Of a stretch of 64,000 bases of DNA, positions 31,902 to 42,358 are shown one piece after another. The notes beneath the pieces were generated by a model, which saw only the letters and a program-made list of their open reading frames with translations, did no database searches and was not told where the DNA came from. Origin of the DNA: Notamacropus eugenii (taxonomy: Eukaryota; Chordata; Mammalia; Diprotodontia; Macropodidae); the NCBI RefSeq assembly GCF_028372415.1, contig NC_092877.1, positions 218,093,616 through 218,157,615 of the forward strand, given 5' to 3'. The stretch's first letter is position 1; every line of letters begins with the position of its first letter. Position numbers and translations under genes: made by a program.

Positions 31902-31920
31902 CTGAAGGATGGACTTTCTT
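31902..31920. repeat. Target-site duplication, left copy
   Basis: CTGAAGGATGGACTTTCTT pairs with CTGAAGTATGGACTTTCTT at 33086-33104, one mismatch in 19 bases. Confidence 0.92.
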
Positions 31921-33085
31921 TTTATTATTATAAAATTATTTTATTTGTTTTCAGTGTTCTACAATCCCTTCCATATATCTTAGTTTTTTTTCCCTCTCCT
32001 TCTCTCCTCCCTCCCTGAGATGGCATACAATTTTATATAGATTCTACACATACATTCCTATGAAATACATTTTCACCTTAGTCATGTTGCATAGAAGAAT
32101 TAAAATGAATGGGAGAAATTATAAAACAAAACAAAATATAATACAAAAGAATATGGTCAGCTTCATTCTGTGATCAAATTCCATAGTGCTTTCTCTGGAT
32201 GTGGAAGACATTTTGCCTCAAGAGTCCATTGAGAATTTTTTAAGTTCTTGCATTGCAATGAAGTACTAAGTCTACCAGAAAAATTCCCCACAAACTCTGG
32301 TTGTTGCTGTGTACAAAGTTCTCCTAGTTCTGTTCCATTCACTCAGTATCAGCTCATATAAGTCTTTCCAGACCTCTCTGAAGTCTTCCTGTGCATCATT
32401 TCTTACAGCACAATAGGATTCCATTACATTCATATACCATAATTTATTCAGCCATTCCCCAATTGATGGGCATCCCCTTGATTTCCAGTTTTTGGCCACC
32501 ACAAAGAGAGCTGCTATAAATATTTTTGTACACATGCTACCCTTTCCCATTTTTATGATCTCTTTGGGATATAGTCCTAGAAACAGTATGGCTGGGTCAA
32601 AGGGTATGCACATTTTTATTACCCTTTGGGCGTAGTTCCAAATTACTCTCCAAAGTGGTTGGATCAGCTCACAGCTCTACCAATAATGAATTAGTGTTCC
32701 AACTCTCCTACATCTTCTCCAACATTTATCATTTTCCTGTTTTGATCTGATAGGTGTGACGTGGTACCTCAGAGTTGTTTTGATTTGCATCTCTCTGATC
32801 AATGGTGATTTAGAGCATTTTTTTTTACGTGACTATAGATAGTTTTAATTTCTTCCTCTGAAAGCTGCCTGTTCATATCCTTTGACCATTTATCAATTGG
32901 GGAATGATTTGTATGCTTGTACGTTAGACTCAGTTCTCCATATATTTTAGAAATGAGGCCTTTATCACAGATACTAGTTGCAAAAATTCTTTCCCATTTT
33001 TCTGCTTCCCTCCTAATCTTGGTTGCATTGGGTTTATTTGTGCAAAAGCTTTTCAATTTACTGTAATAAAAATCATCCATTTTGC
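31921..33085 (-). mobile_element. 5'-truncated L1 with 19-bp TSD
   Basis: A minus-strand L1 3' part of 1165 bases: A-rich tail at the left (plus TTTATTATTATAAAATTATT), 3' UTR to about 32270, then the ORF2 C-terminal region to 33085, where it is truncated. The right TSD junction reads TTTCTT/AAAT, an L1 endonuclease-type site. The same part of L1 is present in the copy at 6537-7750, and both are cut at nearly the same point of ORF2, just upstream of the NPNATKI residues. Confidence 0.93.
32272..33085 (-). pseudogene. L1 ORF2 C-terminal third, broken
   Basis: Minus-strand frames: 32799-33085 reads SFCTNKPNATKIRREAEKW, FATSICDKGLISKIYGELS and SKDMNRQLSEEEIK. About 32640-32740 has a cysteine-rich stretch C-WRR-C then H and C in the L1 spacing CX3CX7HX4C, with a stop where the second Trp of the motif would be. 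32272-32613 reads IPFDPAILFLGLYPKE and CTKIFIAALFVVAKNWKSRG to the C-terminus. L1 ORF2p supplies endonuclease and reverse transcriptase; only its tail remains. Confidence 0.88.
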
Positions 33086-33104
33086 CTGAAGTATGGACTT
33101 TCTT
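33086..33104. repeat. Target-site duplication, right copy
   Basis: CTGAAGTATGGACTTTCTT, the partner of 31902-31920. Confidence 0.92.
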
Positions 33105-34315
33105 AAATGGTATTCGTATATTTTTATAATATCTCAAGTTGTATATAATACTTTCCTTATGATAATGTTGAAATAATGATTATTGTGATTCTTAACTAGG
33201 CTTTATGTTTACAAATCCAGTTCTCTTCATTATACTGTCCTGTTTTCCTCTTACCTAACTTTTATATATGCATAAAGACCTGAAAAAAATTAGACATTCT
33301 TCTATATTACATTGCCTTTTGGCCTATGCTATCTTTCATTCAGATACCCCTGTTAGTTAAGAAGAGTGTATGATGACTTAGTTGGAAAGATATGCTAATC
33401 TGCTGATTTTTGTTCATATATATGAACATGTAATGCAGCTAATGCATTAAAATAATAGATCAATATCATGCCTCCAAGAGTATAAGTCAAATAGCCCCAT
33501 TGGAAATTAAAATACTTGGCATTTTACAAATGAAGATTCCCCTTGAAAACCTCATTGGTGCTTTCTTCAGTGTACCATATTTTTTCCTTAAAGATCAATT
33601 CTGTCTCCAGAAATGATGGTGGTACCTGCATGTGTACCAACTCATTGGTCTCGATAATTCATCTGAACAGTGAGATTTACCTGGAAAAGGATACACATGC
33701 CTCTCTGAGAGGTTTAATTAGAATCAAAGTCATTTCAGCACACAAGTTATACTAATCCTTTGAGCGAGGTGTTAATTGTTAATCTCACTTTTCCTGTCTA
33801 GCAGTCATGTACAACATTCTGTTTATAATAGGCTTCCTGTGGTAAGGAAAAAAAAAAGAAAAGAATGGGCTCCTAACCATCAATACATGTGTTTCCAGTA
33901 ATCATTTTAGTGGCCATGAGTCCTTATAATAGTGTCTAATCTCCATAACATCGTCATTAGTGGATGAGGGTAGCTAAAATTATAGAGACCCTTTGCTCTA
34001 ATTATAGTCTCTGAATTGCAAATCCATTCTTTAATCAAGTATAAATGCATTGTAAAGGGAATTGCTAGTTCTTTCTAGGGAGCAATATGCATTTACGCAG
34101 GCATAGCACAGCCTCAGCACAATGTAATAGGTCTGAAGAATAATAACTGATAATATATTCTTCACAGAACTTGGATCTTTAAGATATTGCTATTTGCTTT
34201 ATGGGCTGTCACAATGGTTGAATTGTCCTATTCACCCCCAGTTTCTGGTCCTCTTAGAAAGGTGAAGCATTAACGTGTCACTTTTTTTTTTACTTATACT
34301 AGATTCTTCTTTTTT
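33105..34315. other. Low-repeat sequence with homeodomain-type words
   Basis: No repeat family or ORF with known motifs. Words such as TTTAATTAG (about 33713), GTTAATTGTTAATC (about 33771) and CTCTAATTATAG (about 33995) are typical of AT-rich enhancers, although expected often by chance at this base composition. No function can be assigned. Confidence 0.4.
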
Positions 34316-34317
34316 TC

Positions 34318-34438
34318 AACAAGTAATTTATTTATAATTTAATAATAAATTTATTTTATTTATAATTTTCATTTTTAAATAAATTTTTTAATAATTTATT
34401 TATAAAAATAATAAATTTATAAAAATTTCCTTATTAAT
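34318..34438. repeat. AT-rich low-complexity block
   Basis: Almost pure A/T with repeated ATTTATTTATAA, TTTAATAATAAATT words and inverted copies (AATTTATTATT/AATAATAAATT), so it can form hairpins. Confidence 0.8.
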
Positions 34439-34439
34439 T

Positions 34440-34565
34440 ATAGCTAGCTTTGAAGGGTATAATGCTTTAAGTTTTGTAAAGCACTTCACAAATACCTCAT
34501 TTAATCATATTAAGTGTATTAATTATTATTATTTTATTAGGTGATCATATTAAGTGATGCATTAT
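34440..34565 (-). repeat. CORE-SINE 3' part
   Basis: TTAAGTTTTGTAAAGCACTT, CACAAATACCTCATTTAATC match the antisense 3' part of CORE-SINEs. Confidence 0.55.
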
Positions 34566-34689
34566 TTATTTTCCTGTGTTCCAATTGCCCTGCACAAATG
34601 AACTATGCTCTCAACCAACCAGAATTCTATCCATTCTGTACATTCCCACTCATTTCACTACTATAAAGCTGGGGGCTCCCTAAAAGAGA

Positions 34690-34850
34690 AGGAGTAGTAC
34701 AGTGAGAAGTCAAAGGACCCCCACATTGGGATCCCTTGCTACCTGTTTTACCTTGAACAAGACCCAGGACCTCTCTAGGCTTTACCTTCCTCATCTATAA
34801 AGTGAGGGGATTGCACTTGAAGCACTTCTAGCTCTAAATATTGATGAAAA
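34690..34850 (+). repeat. MIR-type SINE
   Basis: GTAGTACAGTGAGAAGTCAA, TTACCTTGAACAAGACCCAG, CTTCCTCATCTATAAAGTGA, GGGGATTGCACTTGAAGC and ACTTCTAGCTCTAAATATTG are in MIR order. Confidence 0.7.
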
Positions 34851-37540
34851 TTCTTGTCCAGAGGATGAAGCTACTGTGGCAGGGTTGTGAGGAAAAGGGA
34901 GGATGGACAATTCCCAATTCTGACAAATTTTTAACGACTCTTTGTGAGGGTGTGGCACAACAGAGAAATGATTCTGATTCTTAGTTGTTATACTTGCTAT
35001 ACAGTTTGTGGATGACCCCTAAATACTTATTGACTTAATTTTCAGAATTTCAATTCTAGAAGAAATTGAACTGCCCAGTGTATGGTTCTGGTATCTATGA
35101 TCTCCTGCTACTTATAAAGATCAAAGGCTTATTACAACACTCAAAATTATGTCTTAAGGAGGAAATTGAAATATAGAAGAAAAATGTCATAAGAGAGGGA
35201 GATACAGTAGATTATCTTCAAGCTTTGTTGTGTTTTGTATTTCTCCAAGACAAAATACATATATCTTTCATTGCTAAGTTTTATTTTTAGTAGTTAGATC
35301 TTATTCCTCCCCGTAAAGAACATGATATGAACATGGACTATTGTTAAATGTCAAACTCTATCTCAGTTTTCAATATATTCCTTCTTCTTTTTCCCTCTTC
35401 TATGCCTTTCTCCCAGTCTTCTAAAGGATCATTATTTTCCCTGAATCAGCATTCCTGGGCTATTTTTGTGCAGCTTCAGACCATCACTTGCCCATTAAAT
35501 CATAAATGAATCCCCCCTTGAGCAGTCAAAGCCTCTTATTTCTGACTCTACCCATGTTTCATTAAATCTCTAATAATTTCTTCTCAGAGAAAATGTAATG
35601 TCTTTATGAGTACAAAAATTTGTATAAAATATTCAAAGATAGAGAATTTTATCAAATTAATTATTATCTTAGAGCTAAATCAGTCATATTGTACTAGTTT
35701 GAATGTATTTCCCCTTTACTTCAGGGTATCCTTCCTAGCATAATGGAAATTCTTCAAGATTTAGGTGTATTTGCTATTGAAATATACCATTGGTATACTT
35801 TTTAAGAAAGGAAATCAAAGGACCTCTTTTTAGAGTAAGTCCAGTACATCAGAGAATCTTGCGATCTGATATTTATCAAAGTTCATCATTGGCTTTTACC
35901 ATCAGAGTAAAATGGTGTTCTGTCAGTTTCCCAGAAAAACAAGGTGGTTCATTTATTAAGAGGGCATTCATTCCTTTGCTTTAATATTACTAAGCTTTCT
36001 CCAACAATTTTCTTATGTTTGAAATATTACTGGAGGCTGCAAAGGTTAGCATTAAATATATTAACTTTTTAATGTTATGCAGTATTTCAAACCATTACTC
36101 TTCCCTGGAAGCCTGATATTATTTACATAATTATTTCGTCAATCTAGTCCTAGCTTTTTACCTTCCAGTGTGTAATACGATGAATATCCATGATTCATAT
36201 TTCATTCTATGCAGTGAAGAAAAGTGCTAGATAGAAGATATAAATGGTATCCATTTGTAAAGCTAACCTGAAGCAAATTTCTACATTTGTAAAGAATTTA
36301 TTTTAAATGTAAATTGAAGAAGAAGGGAGGAGAGTTTGAGGTAGATGACTTCAGTCAGTACCCAAGACATTCTCTTATTATATTGTGGGGGGTTTTTTTG
36401 GTGGTAGAAGGTTTGAAATAACACTGAAATCTTTACACCAACTCAGTGTTCATTAAAAGGAACTAATGCTATATTCGGTGCTCTAATTAACCTTATTTTA
36501 AGTGAGAATTTCCCACATGCCCTTATATAGTAAGGTCCAGTCTGCGTTTTGACCTGTTTCATTCTGGCTGTTGCTCTATCACTTACCTGGTTAGAGTCTG
36601 GGTTAGTAATCATATCCAAGTCATTTGGCTTTCAGTGAGGCAGCCAATATCCTATTGGTGCTTCCCTGAGATCATTAAATCAGTAACTATGCTTCCTTTT
36701 AGGATCCCCTGAGATTTATTTGAGCACTTGGCACAGTCAAAGACTCCCAACATAATGCCTTGTGTTATCTCAGCCTTCCAAAGGAACAGCTTTGAATAGC
36801 CAGAATTACTCAGGATTTTTTAAAGCTTAGTTTCACTGTCTTTTCATTTTTCATAAAACTACCAAAATAACAAAGGGGTCTATTTAAGTTTCGGACTCTC
36901 TTGCCAATAGAAACTATTGGAAACATGATGGAGGGCCCAGTTCCTGAAAGATGTCAAGCCTAGTAATTCAGGCTACAAGTCGCTGGATGAAATTTGGCTA
37001 AAATAAGGCGACAATCTCCTGGATTTTCATTTACTGATTGGATGTTTTTCAAACTTTTATCTCTGAAGTAGTACTCTTCTAGGTCTTCATTCTCCTCATC
37101 TTCCTCTCCCCACAAACTTCAGCCAATGGAATCAACCATAGAAAACACTGTAAGCATTCATGAGGAGCGTGCTTTCCTTTAGCTGGTATTCCAATCAGCC
37201 TGTGACTTCTGTCAGCACTCACATTTACTGATATCCTTTGCTCTAATGGATTTTGCTCTGACTGTAACTCCAGTGACTCCTCTTTTGCAAACTCATTGTG
37301 AGAAGAGTAAAAAGTTTCTATTGTCTGCAAGGAGGCAGAAGCTGAATTTTTCCATGCAGTAATTACGGAGAATTGTTAGCACTGGGGTCTTTTCATAGAA
37401 ATCCAATTTCTCACAATTAAGGAATATTCTTATTATATGAGAGGCAGAGTTTAGATCGATGAACTGATTATTCTGACAGTTTTTACAATTTCTATTCTTC
37501 TAGTCTTAAGCTCAAAATAACACCCCTTTCTTAGATGAGG
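34851..37540. other. Long low-repeat stretch
   Basis: About 2.7 kb with no repeat family recognised, the longest such stretch in the window. AT-rich with AT words such as CTCTAATTAACC (about 36481). ORFs (up to 83 codons at 37079-37330, minus) have no motif. Best read as unique intergenic or intronic sequence; parts could be conserved non-coding DNA. Confidence 0.5.
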
Positions 37541-37544
37541 CGGT

Positions 37545-37682
37545 ATGTATAGTGGTGGGGCAAAACCCTAAGATTTAGACACGTGGTTTATAACCCTGGC
37601 ATTGCCACTGAATAACTGTGTACCTTGGGTCTTCAGAATGTTAGGGGAGGTAGTATAGATTAGTTAGCTTTTGCATTCACTA
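37545..37682 (+). repeat. MIR-type SINE, part 1 (split)
   Basis: TATAGTGGTGGGGCAAAACC, CATTGCCACTGAATAACTGT, GTACCTTGGGTCTTC follow MIR order. The matching 3' part (CTGTCAGCTCTAAAATCTAT) lies at 38048-38090, beyond a CORE-SINE. Confidence 0.6.
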
Positions 37683-37848
37683 GTATTTATATAGCACTTT
37701 AAGATGTGCAAAGCACTTTACAAATATTGTCTCATTTTATCCTTACAAAAATGCAGGGAAATAAGTGCTACTATTAGCTGTATTTTACAGAAGAGGAAAA
37801 GATTAAGTGAGTTGCCTGGGGTTACACAGCTAGTGATCAATCTGTCAG
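37683..37848 (-). repeat. CORE-SINE, part 1 (split)
   Basis: ATTTATATAGCACTTTAAGA, GCAAAGCACTTTACAAATAT, ATTTTACAGAAGAGGAAAAG and GGGGTTACACAGCTAGTGAT are the 3' two-thirds of a minus-strand CORE-SINE. It resumes at about 37968. Confidence 0.8.
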
Positions 37849-37967
37849 TAAAACAGTCAATCAATAAACATTTATTAAGTGCCTGCTATGTACAAGACAC
37901 TATGCTAAGTTCTGAGGTTGCAAAAAAGAGGCAAAAGACCAGTCAAGGAACTTACCATCCAATGGAA
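37849..37967 (-). mobile_element. L2 3' end inserted in the CORE-SINE
   Basis: CAATCAATAAACATTTATTA, AGTGCCTGCTATGTACAAGA, CACTATGCTAAGTTCTGAGG and AAGGAACTTACCATCCAATG are the reverse of an L2-type 3' end. It separates two parts of one CORE-SINE. Confidence 0.7.
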
Positions 37968-38045
37968 TGTCTGAAATTGAATCTGAGCTGTTTTCCTGAA
38001 TCTATGTGCATTGTTCTAGCTGCTGCATTACCTCACCGCCTCTAA
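37968..38045 (-). repeat. CORE-SINE, part 2 (head)
   Basis: TGTCTGAAATTGAATCTGAG and the head-proximal CTAGCTGCTGCATTACCTCA continue the copy interrupted at 37848. Confidence 0.55.
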
Positions 38046-38092
38046 GATTTCTGTCAGCTCTAAAATCTATGATGATTCTATCACATTTAAAT
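38046..38092 (+). repeat. MIR-type SINE, part 2
   Basis: TTTCTGTCAGCTCTAAAATC, TATGATGATTCTATC is the MIR 3' segment expected after 37682. Confidence 0.5.
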
Positions 38093-38440
38093 GAAGAAAA
38101 TCCTCATAGAAATTCCCTTTTTTAAAAGTACTGCAAGTTGATTTCTTCAAACATAAACTACACACAAACACACACACACACTCACACACACACAAGCATA
38201 TATACACACATAATGCCTTGTAAACCTGAAAAGTCATATATAAATGTAGTTGTATTATAAATCAGTTCTCTTATGTCTTTAACTTAATTTCCTTTGGCCA
38301 CAGCTGACCACTGCTCTTAGTTAAGATAACATAGGTTGTTGGTATTCCATGTAGAACAACTGTAAAACTTTTTAAAACTAAGACTTCTTGGACCTCTTGC
38401 CATTGTTTTTTGCTCCTGCCCAGGAATGAAGGAGTGCATA
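38093..38440. other. (CA)n tract and unassigned sequence
   Basis: A degenerate (CA)n tract runs from 38158 to 38210 (CACACACACACACTCACACA and similar). The rest up to the Tigger element is unassigned. Confidence 0.7.
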
Positions 38441-39281
38441 CAGGCTTCCCTCATTTTATTGAATTTCACTTTATTGTGCTTTGCAGATATTGAATTATTT
38501 ACAAATTGAAGGTTTGTGGCAACCTTGCATCCAACAAGTCTACTGGCACCATTTTTGCAAAATCATGTGTTCACATTGTGTCTCTGTGTCACATGTTGAT
38601 AAGTATTACAATATTTCAAACTTTTTCATTGTTATTATATCTGTTATAATGATCTGTGATCAGTGATCTTTAATGGTACTATTGTAATTATTTTAAGAAG
38701 CCATAAACCTTGTCAATATCTGATGGCAAAACTTAATTGATAAATATTGTGCATGTTCTGACTGCTTTATGCTTTTCCTCCATCTCCTTCAAACTCTCTA
38801 TTCCCTGAGACACAACAATATTGAAATTAGGCTAATTAATAAGCCTGCAATGGTCTCTAAATGTTTACATAAAATGTTTACATACACTTCTCTCACTTTA
38901 AATCGAAAGTTAGAAGTGATTAAGCTTAGTGAGGAAGGAATGTCAAAAGCTGACATAGACTGAAAGCTAGACCATCACCCAGATCAGTCAGCAGCCATCA
39001 GCATCAAGGCAAGGCACTCCACCAGCAAAAGATTATGACTTGCTGAAGGCTTAGATGATGGTTAGCATTTTTAGCAATATTTTTAATTAGGATATGTACA
39101 GTGTTTTTGTTTCTTTTGTAGAAATATTACTATTGCACACTTAATAGACTATTATAGTGTTAAGGTAGTTTTTATATACACACTGGCATAGCAAATAATT
39201 CATGTAGATCACTTTATTGGGATATTTGCTTTATTGCGGTGGTCTGGAACCAAGCCTGCAATATCTCCACATATGCCCATG
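38441..39281 (+). mobile_element. Internally deleted Tigger (pogo-type Tc1/mariner) DNA transposon
   Basis: It begins right after a TA (38439-38440) with CAGGCTTCCCTCATTTTATT and ends with an inverted terminal part GGTCTGGAACCAAGCCTGCA then ATATGCCCA near 39280. The internal order follows Tigger1-type elements: AATTGAAGGTTTGTGGCAAC, TGTGATCAGTGATCTTTAAT, GACACAACAATATTGAAATT, a start of the transposase gene, then directly GATCAGTCAGCAGCCATCAG and GATGATGGTTAGCATTTTTA from the far 3' end. About 840 of an expected roughly 2.4 kb remain, with the deletion joint near 38970. The expected TA at the right end is decayed. Pogo-type transposases cut and paste into TA. Confidence 0.9.
38880..39060 (+). 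pseudogene. Tigger transposase stub: N-terminus joined to C-terminus
   Basis: Residues TLNRKLEVIKLSEEGMSKAD (38899-38958) are the N-terminal helix-turn-helix DNA-binding start of Tigger/pogo transposases. A stop follows about 38964. The DDE catalytic domain is entirely missing. After the joint at about 38970, the reading DQSAAISIKARHSTSKRL-like segment and the stop before GATGATGGTTAG correspond to the C-terminal end. Not functional. Confidence 0.8.
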
Positions 39282-39552
39282 TGCTCAGTACTGCACTTGA
39301 CCTCCTGGAGCTGGTGATTTATCAATACCCATTCAGGGTGTTATTTCTTGTATGAGAAGTAACACCAATACTCTTGTCTTTGCCCCTTTGCCCAGGATCA
39401 GGGTATGGTCACAGAGCTAGACTTTCCTCTTGATCGTTACTTTGTCAATAAAAAAAAAGAAAATGTGGGGCCATGATGAATCACAATTTGTCTCCTTCTC
39501 AACATGTATTCCACCATTAAAATAAGGGTAAAATTAATCAGTCAACTTGTAA
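39282..39552. other. Unassigned sequence
   Basis: A-run at about 39451-39459. Nothing recognised. Confidence 0.4.
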
Positions 39553-39554
39553 AG

Positions 39555-39665
39555 ATTTCTTAAATGATTACTATATTCTGGAGGCTATGATAGGTGGCTG
39601 TGCTACAAAGACAAAATGAAACAGCCCTTGTCTTGAATGAGTTTTTATTCTATTATTTTATCTCA
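39555..39665 (-). mobile_element. L2 3' end (antisense)
   Basis: GGAGGCTATGATAGGTGGCT, CTACAAAGACAAAATGAAAC, AGCCCTTGTCTTGAATGAG follow reversed L2 order. Confidence 0.5.
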
Positions 39666-40060
39666 AAAGAATAATTATGGTGATATAGTATTAGGAACAA
39701 TGTCATGAAGGGATCTCATACAGTTTGAAGTAGAGGGGCTGTTATACCTGATTGCCTTTGATAGTGATGGGGGATTTATGAATGGATTAGGCATATATTT
39801 GAACCTTGAGTATCTTAGAACCAGCTATTACTACTTCTCCTCTCATAGGCAGCATCCCTGGGTCTCTGCCTGGTTGTCAGACATTATAATAGTATAGGGT
39901 CCCCAAGTGATGATGGAACATACTCAGGGAAGGTTCTACATTTTCCTGTTAATAATCCTGGCTAAAAATAGCTTTAGTTATTAAGGACATCAAGAAGTAT
40001 AAAATAGACAACTTGTGTATGTCATCATTGGATTTTTGACTTAGAATTGAAGGCTATCTC
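39666..40060. other. Unassigned sequence
   Basis: Nothing recognised. Confidence 0.4.
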
Positions 40061-40061
40061 A

Positions 40062-40202
40062 CCCAGTCATTTCACAAAGGAGGAAATGGAGACATTACAG
40101 AAGTGACTTGTGAAGTGACTTTCTGAGGGAACACATCCTATAGCGGTAAAGCTGGTATTTAAACGTACATTCTCTGGCTCTTTCCACTGTATGAGGTCTT
40201 TG
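40062..40202 (-). repeat. CORE-SINE/MIR relic
   Basis: CACAAAGGAGGAAATGGAGA, GAAGTGACTTGTGAAGTGAC, GCTGGTATTTAAACGTACAT, CTCTGGCTCTTTCCACTGTA follow antisense MIR order. Confidence 0.55.
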
Positions 40203-41340
40203 TTTCATTTTTTTTCCAATAGGTAATGATTATGGACACGTAGTAGGCTGGCAAGTGTTTAATAATAAGTCCCCTAGGGGAAAATATATACATGATATAC
40301 CTTAAGTTTAATTTGTATTATTAATATTTTCATCATTTTCTTAAGTCTATCCATAAACAAAACAATAATCATGCCCCGATTTTTAGAAGTTGCTTATTTC
40401 TAAGGTATAAATGCTCACACAGAAAATTTAACAATCCAGCTGGTGCAAGCTAGTTCCCCTGATCACGGACCTGAAGAAACTAGCTGACAGTAAATAAAAC
40501 TACTTACATAGGTATATAGACAATTCTCCATGGTGATAAGTGAGTTGCAGTCCTGAAATGAAGAACAGGTCAAAATATGTTCATTCAAAAAAATGATGAA
40601 ATCATTTATAGAATAGTTTCCCATAACCCACAGTTTATTAACATGCTAAACCGTAACACATTTGCAAAGTGGAGCAAAAAGTTGCTTTTTAAAATTCTTT
40701 CTTCATGTTCCAATAGTATTATTACTACCATTTTTGCCAAATATATTTGGATGGTAAATTGCTCTAAAGATTTTCATTGTTTTTAGGATTAAACAATTGT
40801 TTGCTTTGTAAATTATTATATATGGAATTTGTCTTCATTTTATGAGGTTGGATAATGTGCCTGTCTTCAAAATGTTAATTTTTTTGTAAGTTGGTTTTGT
40901 ACATTTTAGTCAATTAATATTATTAGAAACAAAGGCCTTGTTGCCGTATGTAGCACCCTACATTGATGTATTATTAGCATTCAGATGACAGTGAACACTT
41001 TTCATTGAAATGTAATTGGGACACTTTCTAATGCATTAAAAATAATTAGTGAATAACAATATACTCAATATCTTTCTGAAAAGTGGAAACTGAAGGGGTA
41101 TTTTTAATGATAAAAATCTATACTCTGGGATGTAGCATTCTGACAATATAGTGAAATACTTACAAAGAATTTAAATTTTTTTTAAAATGGCATATCTTCT
41201 TGTTTTTATATTAAAAAATAAGTATAGTTTCTTCTCAGACTATTTCAGTAATATTCAAGAGATCTTTTTCCCCTCTGGGACAACCAATGATGGCAGTATG
41301 TGTGCATGCACACTAATGCATTCATAATGTGGAGTATAAA
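40203..41340. other. Unassigned AT-rich sequence
   Basis: No repeat or gene recognised over 1.1 kb. Confidence 0.4.
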
Positions 41341-41342
41341 TG

Positions 41343-41497
41343 TATACAAGGAAATAAGCATTTATTAAGCATCTACTGTATACTAAGTTCTTTGCAAATA
41401 TTTTCTTATTTGGTTCTCCCAGCAATGTTGTGGAGTAGGTGCCATTATTATCTCCATTTTACTGAGAAGAAAACAGGCAGACAGAGAGTTCATGTGT
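41343..41497 (-). repeat. CORE-SINE 3' part
   Basis: GCATTTATTAAGCATCTACT, TTTGCAAATATTTTCTTATT, GGTGCCATTATTATCTCCAT and TTTTACTGAGAAGAAAACAG match a minus-strand copy lacking its head. Confidence 0.75.
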
Positions 41498-41507
41498 ATG
41501 TTTGTCT

Positions 41508-41560
41508 GTGTATATATATATATATATATATATACATATAGATATAGATATATATGATAT
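41508..41560. repeat. (TA)n microsatellite
   Basis: TATATATATATATATATATA then imperfect ATAGATATAGATATATATGA. Directly follows the truncated CORE-SINE. Confidence 0.9.
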
Positions 41561-42160
41561 CAATGTAAGAATTTGAATGTGTACTAAACTCTTGTTTAGC
41601 TATAGTTATATTATCAGCAATGAGATATCCACAGAAAATTTTGCTTATTCTCTTCCCTGCATACTCAGTATTTAATACTATATTGTGCTTGATCCTTGAT
41701 GTCTTGAACAATTAGGATTGTTCAGCTTCACTGTGAATTTGCTGACATAATGCCTCTTTCTATTTACTTTTCATGTGTAGAAACTCTATGAGAGCCAAAT
41801 ACTTCAGCACTTCCCTCTCTCTAGGGAAAGGGCATAGACTGAAATCTTTGAATTAGTTTAAGGAGAGCTTTATCTTCCCAGAATGTAGACAGTGAATATG
41901 GACAGTCTGGAGACTGAATGATCTCCTATTTCTCTGAGTTGTCTTCCTACTACACCTTCATTATTTTGTTTGAAGACAATTCCCAGAATGTTGACACATC
42001 CATATTCAAAGAGAAATACCAAATTCCATTCTTGAGCCAAGAATAATTATTTGTGTATTATTTGAGATTTTTGACCCCATCAGTTAGATATTAAGAATAA
42101 TCCATATAACTACTGATAATTAGAACTCTAAGGGACCCTAGAGGTAAATGATATAGTCAC
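41561..42160. other. Unassigned sequence
   Basis: Nothing recognised. Confidence 0.4.
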
Positions 42161-42164
42161 AACA

Positions 42165-42358
42165 AATGATCATAGATTTAGACCTAGAAGAGATCTCAGG
42201 GATAAACTAGTCTAACTAGCTCACATTATAGATGAGGAAACTGAGATTCTAAGAAAATTGCCTAAGGCGTCACAAATACTGTGTTAATGACAGAGACATG
42301 ACAAACACCCCTATCTCCACAACAGAGCAGGCTCTATCCAGTATGTCGTACTGCCCTT
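42165..42358 (-). repeat. CORE-SINE/MIR-type SINE
   Basis: GATCATAGATTTAGACCTAG, AAGAGATCTCAGGGATAAAC, ATAGATGAGGAAACTGAGAT, TTGCCTAAGGCGTCACAAAT and CTATCCAGTATGTCGTACTG are in antisense order, near full length. Confidence 0.75.
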
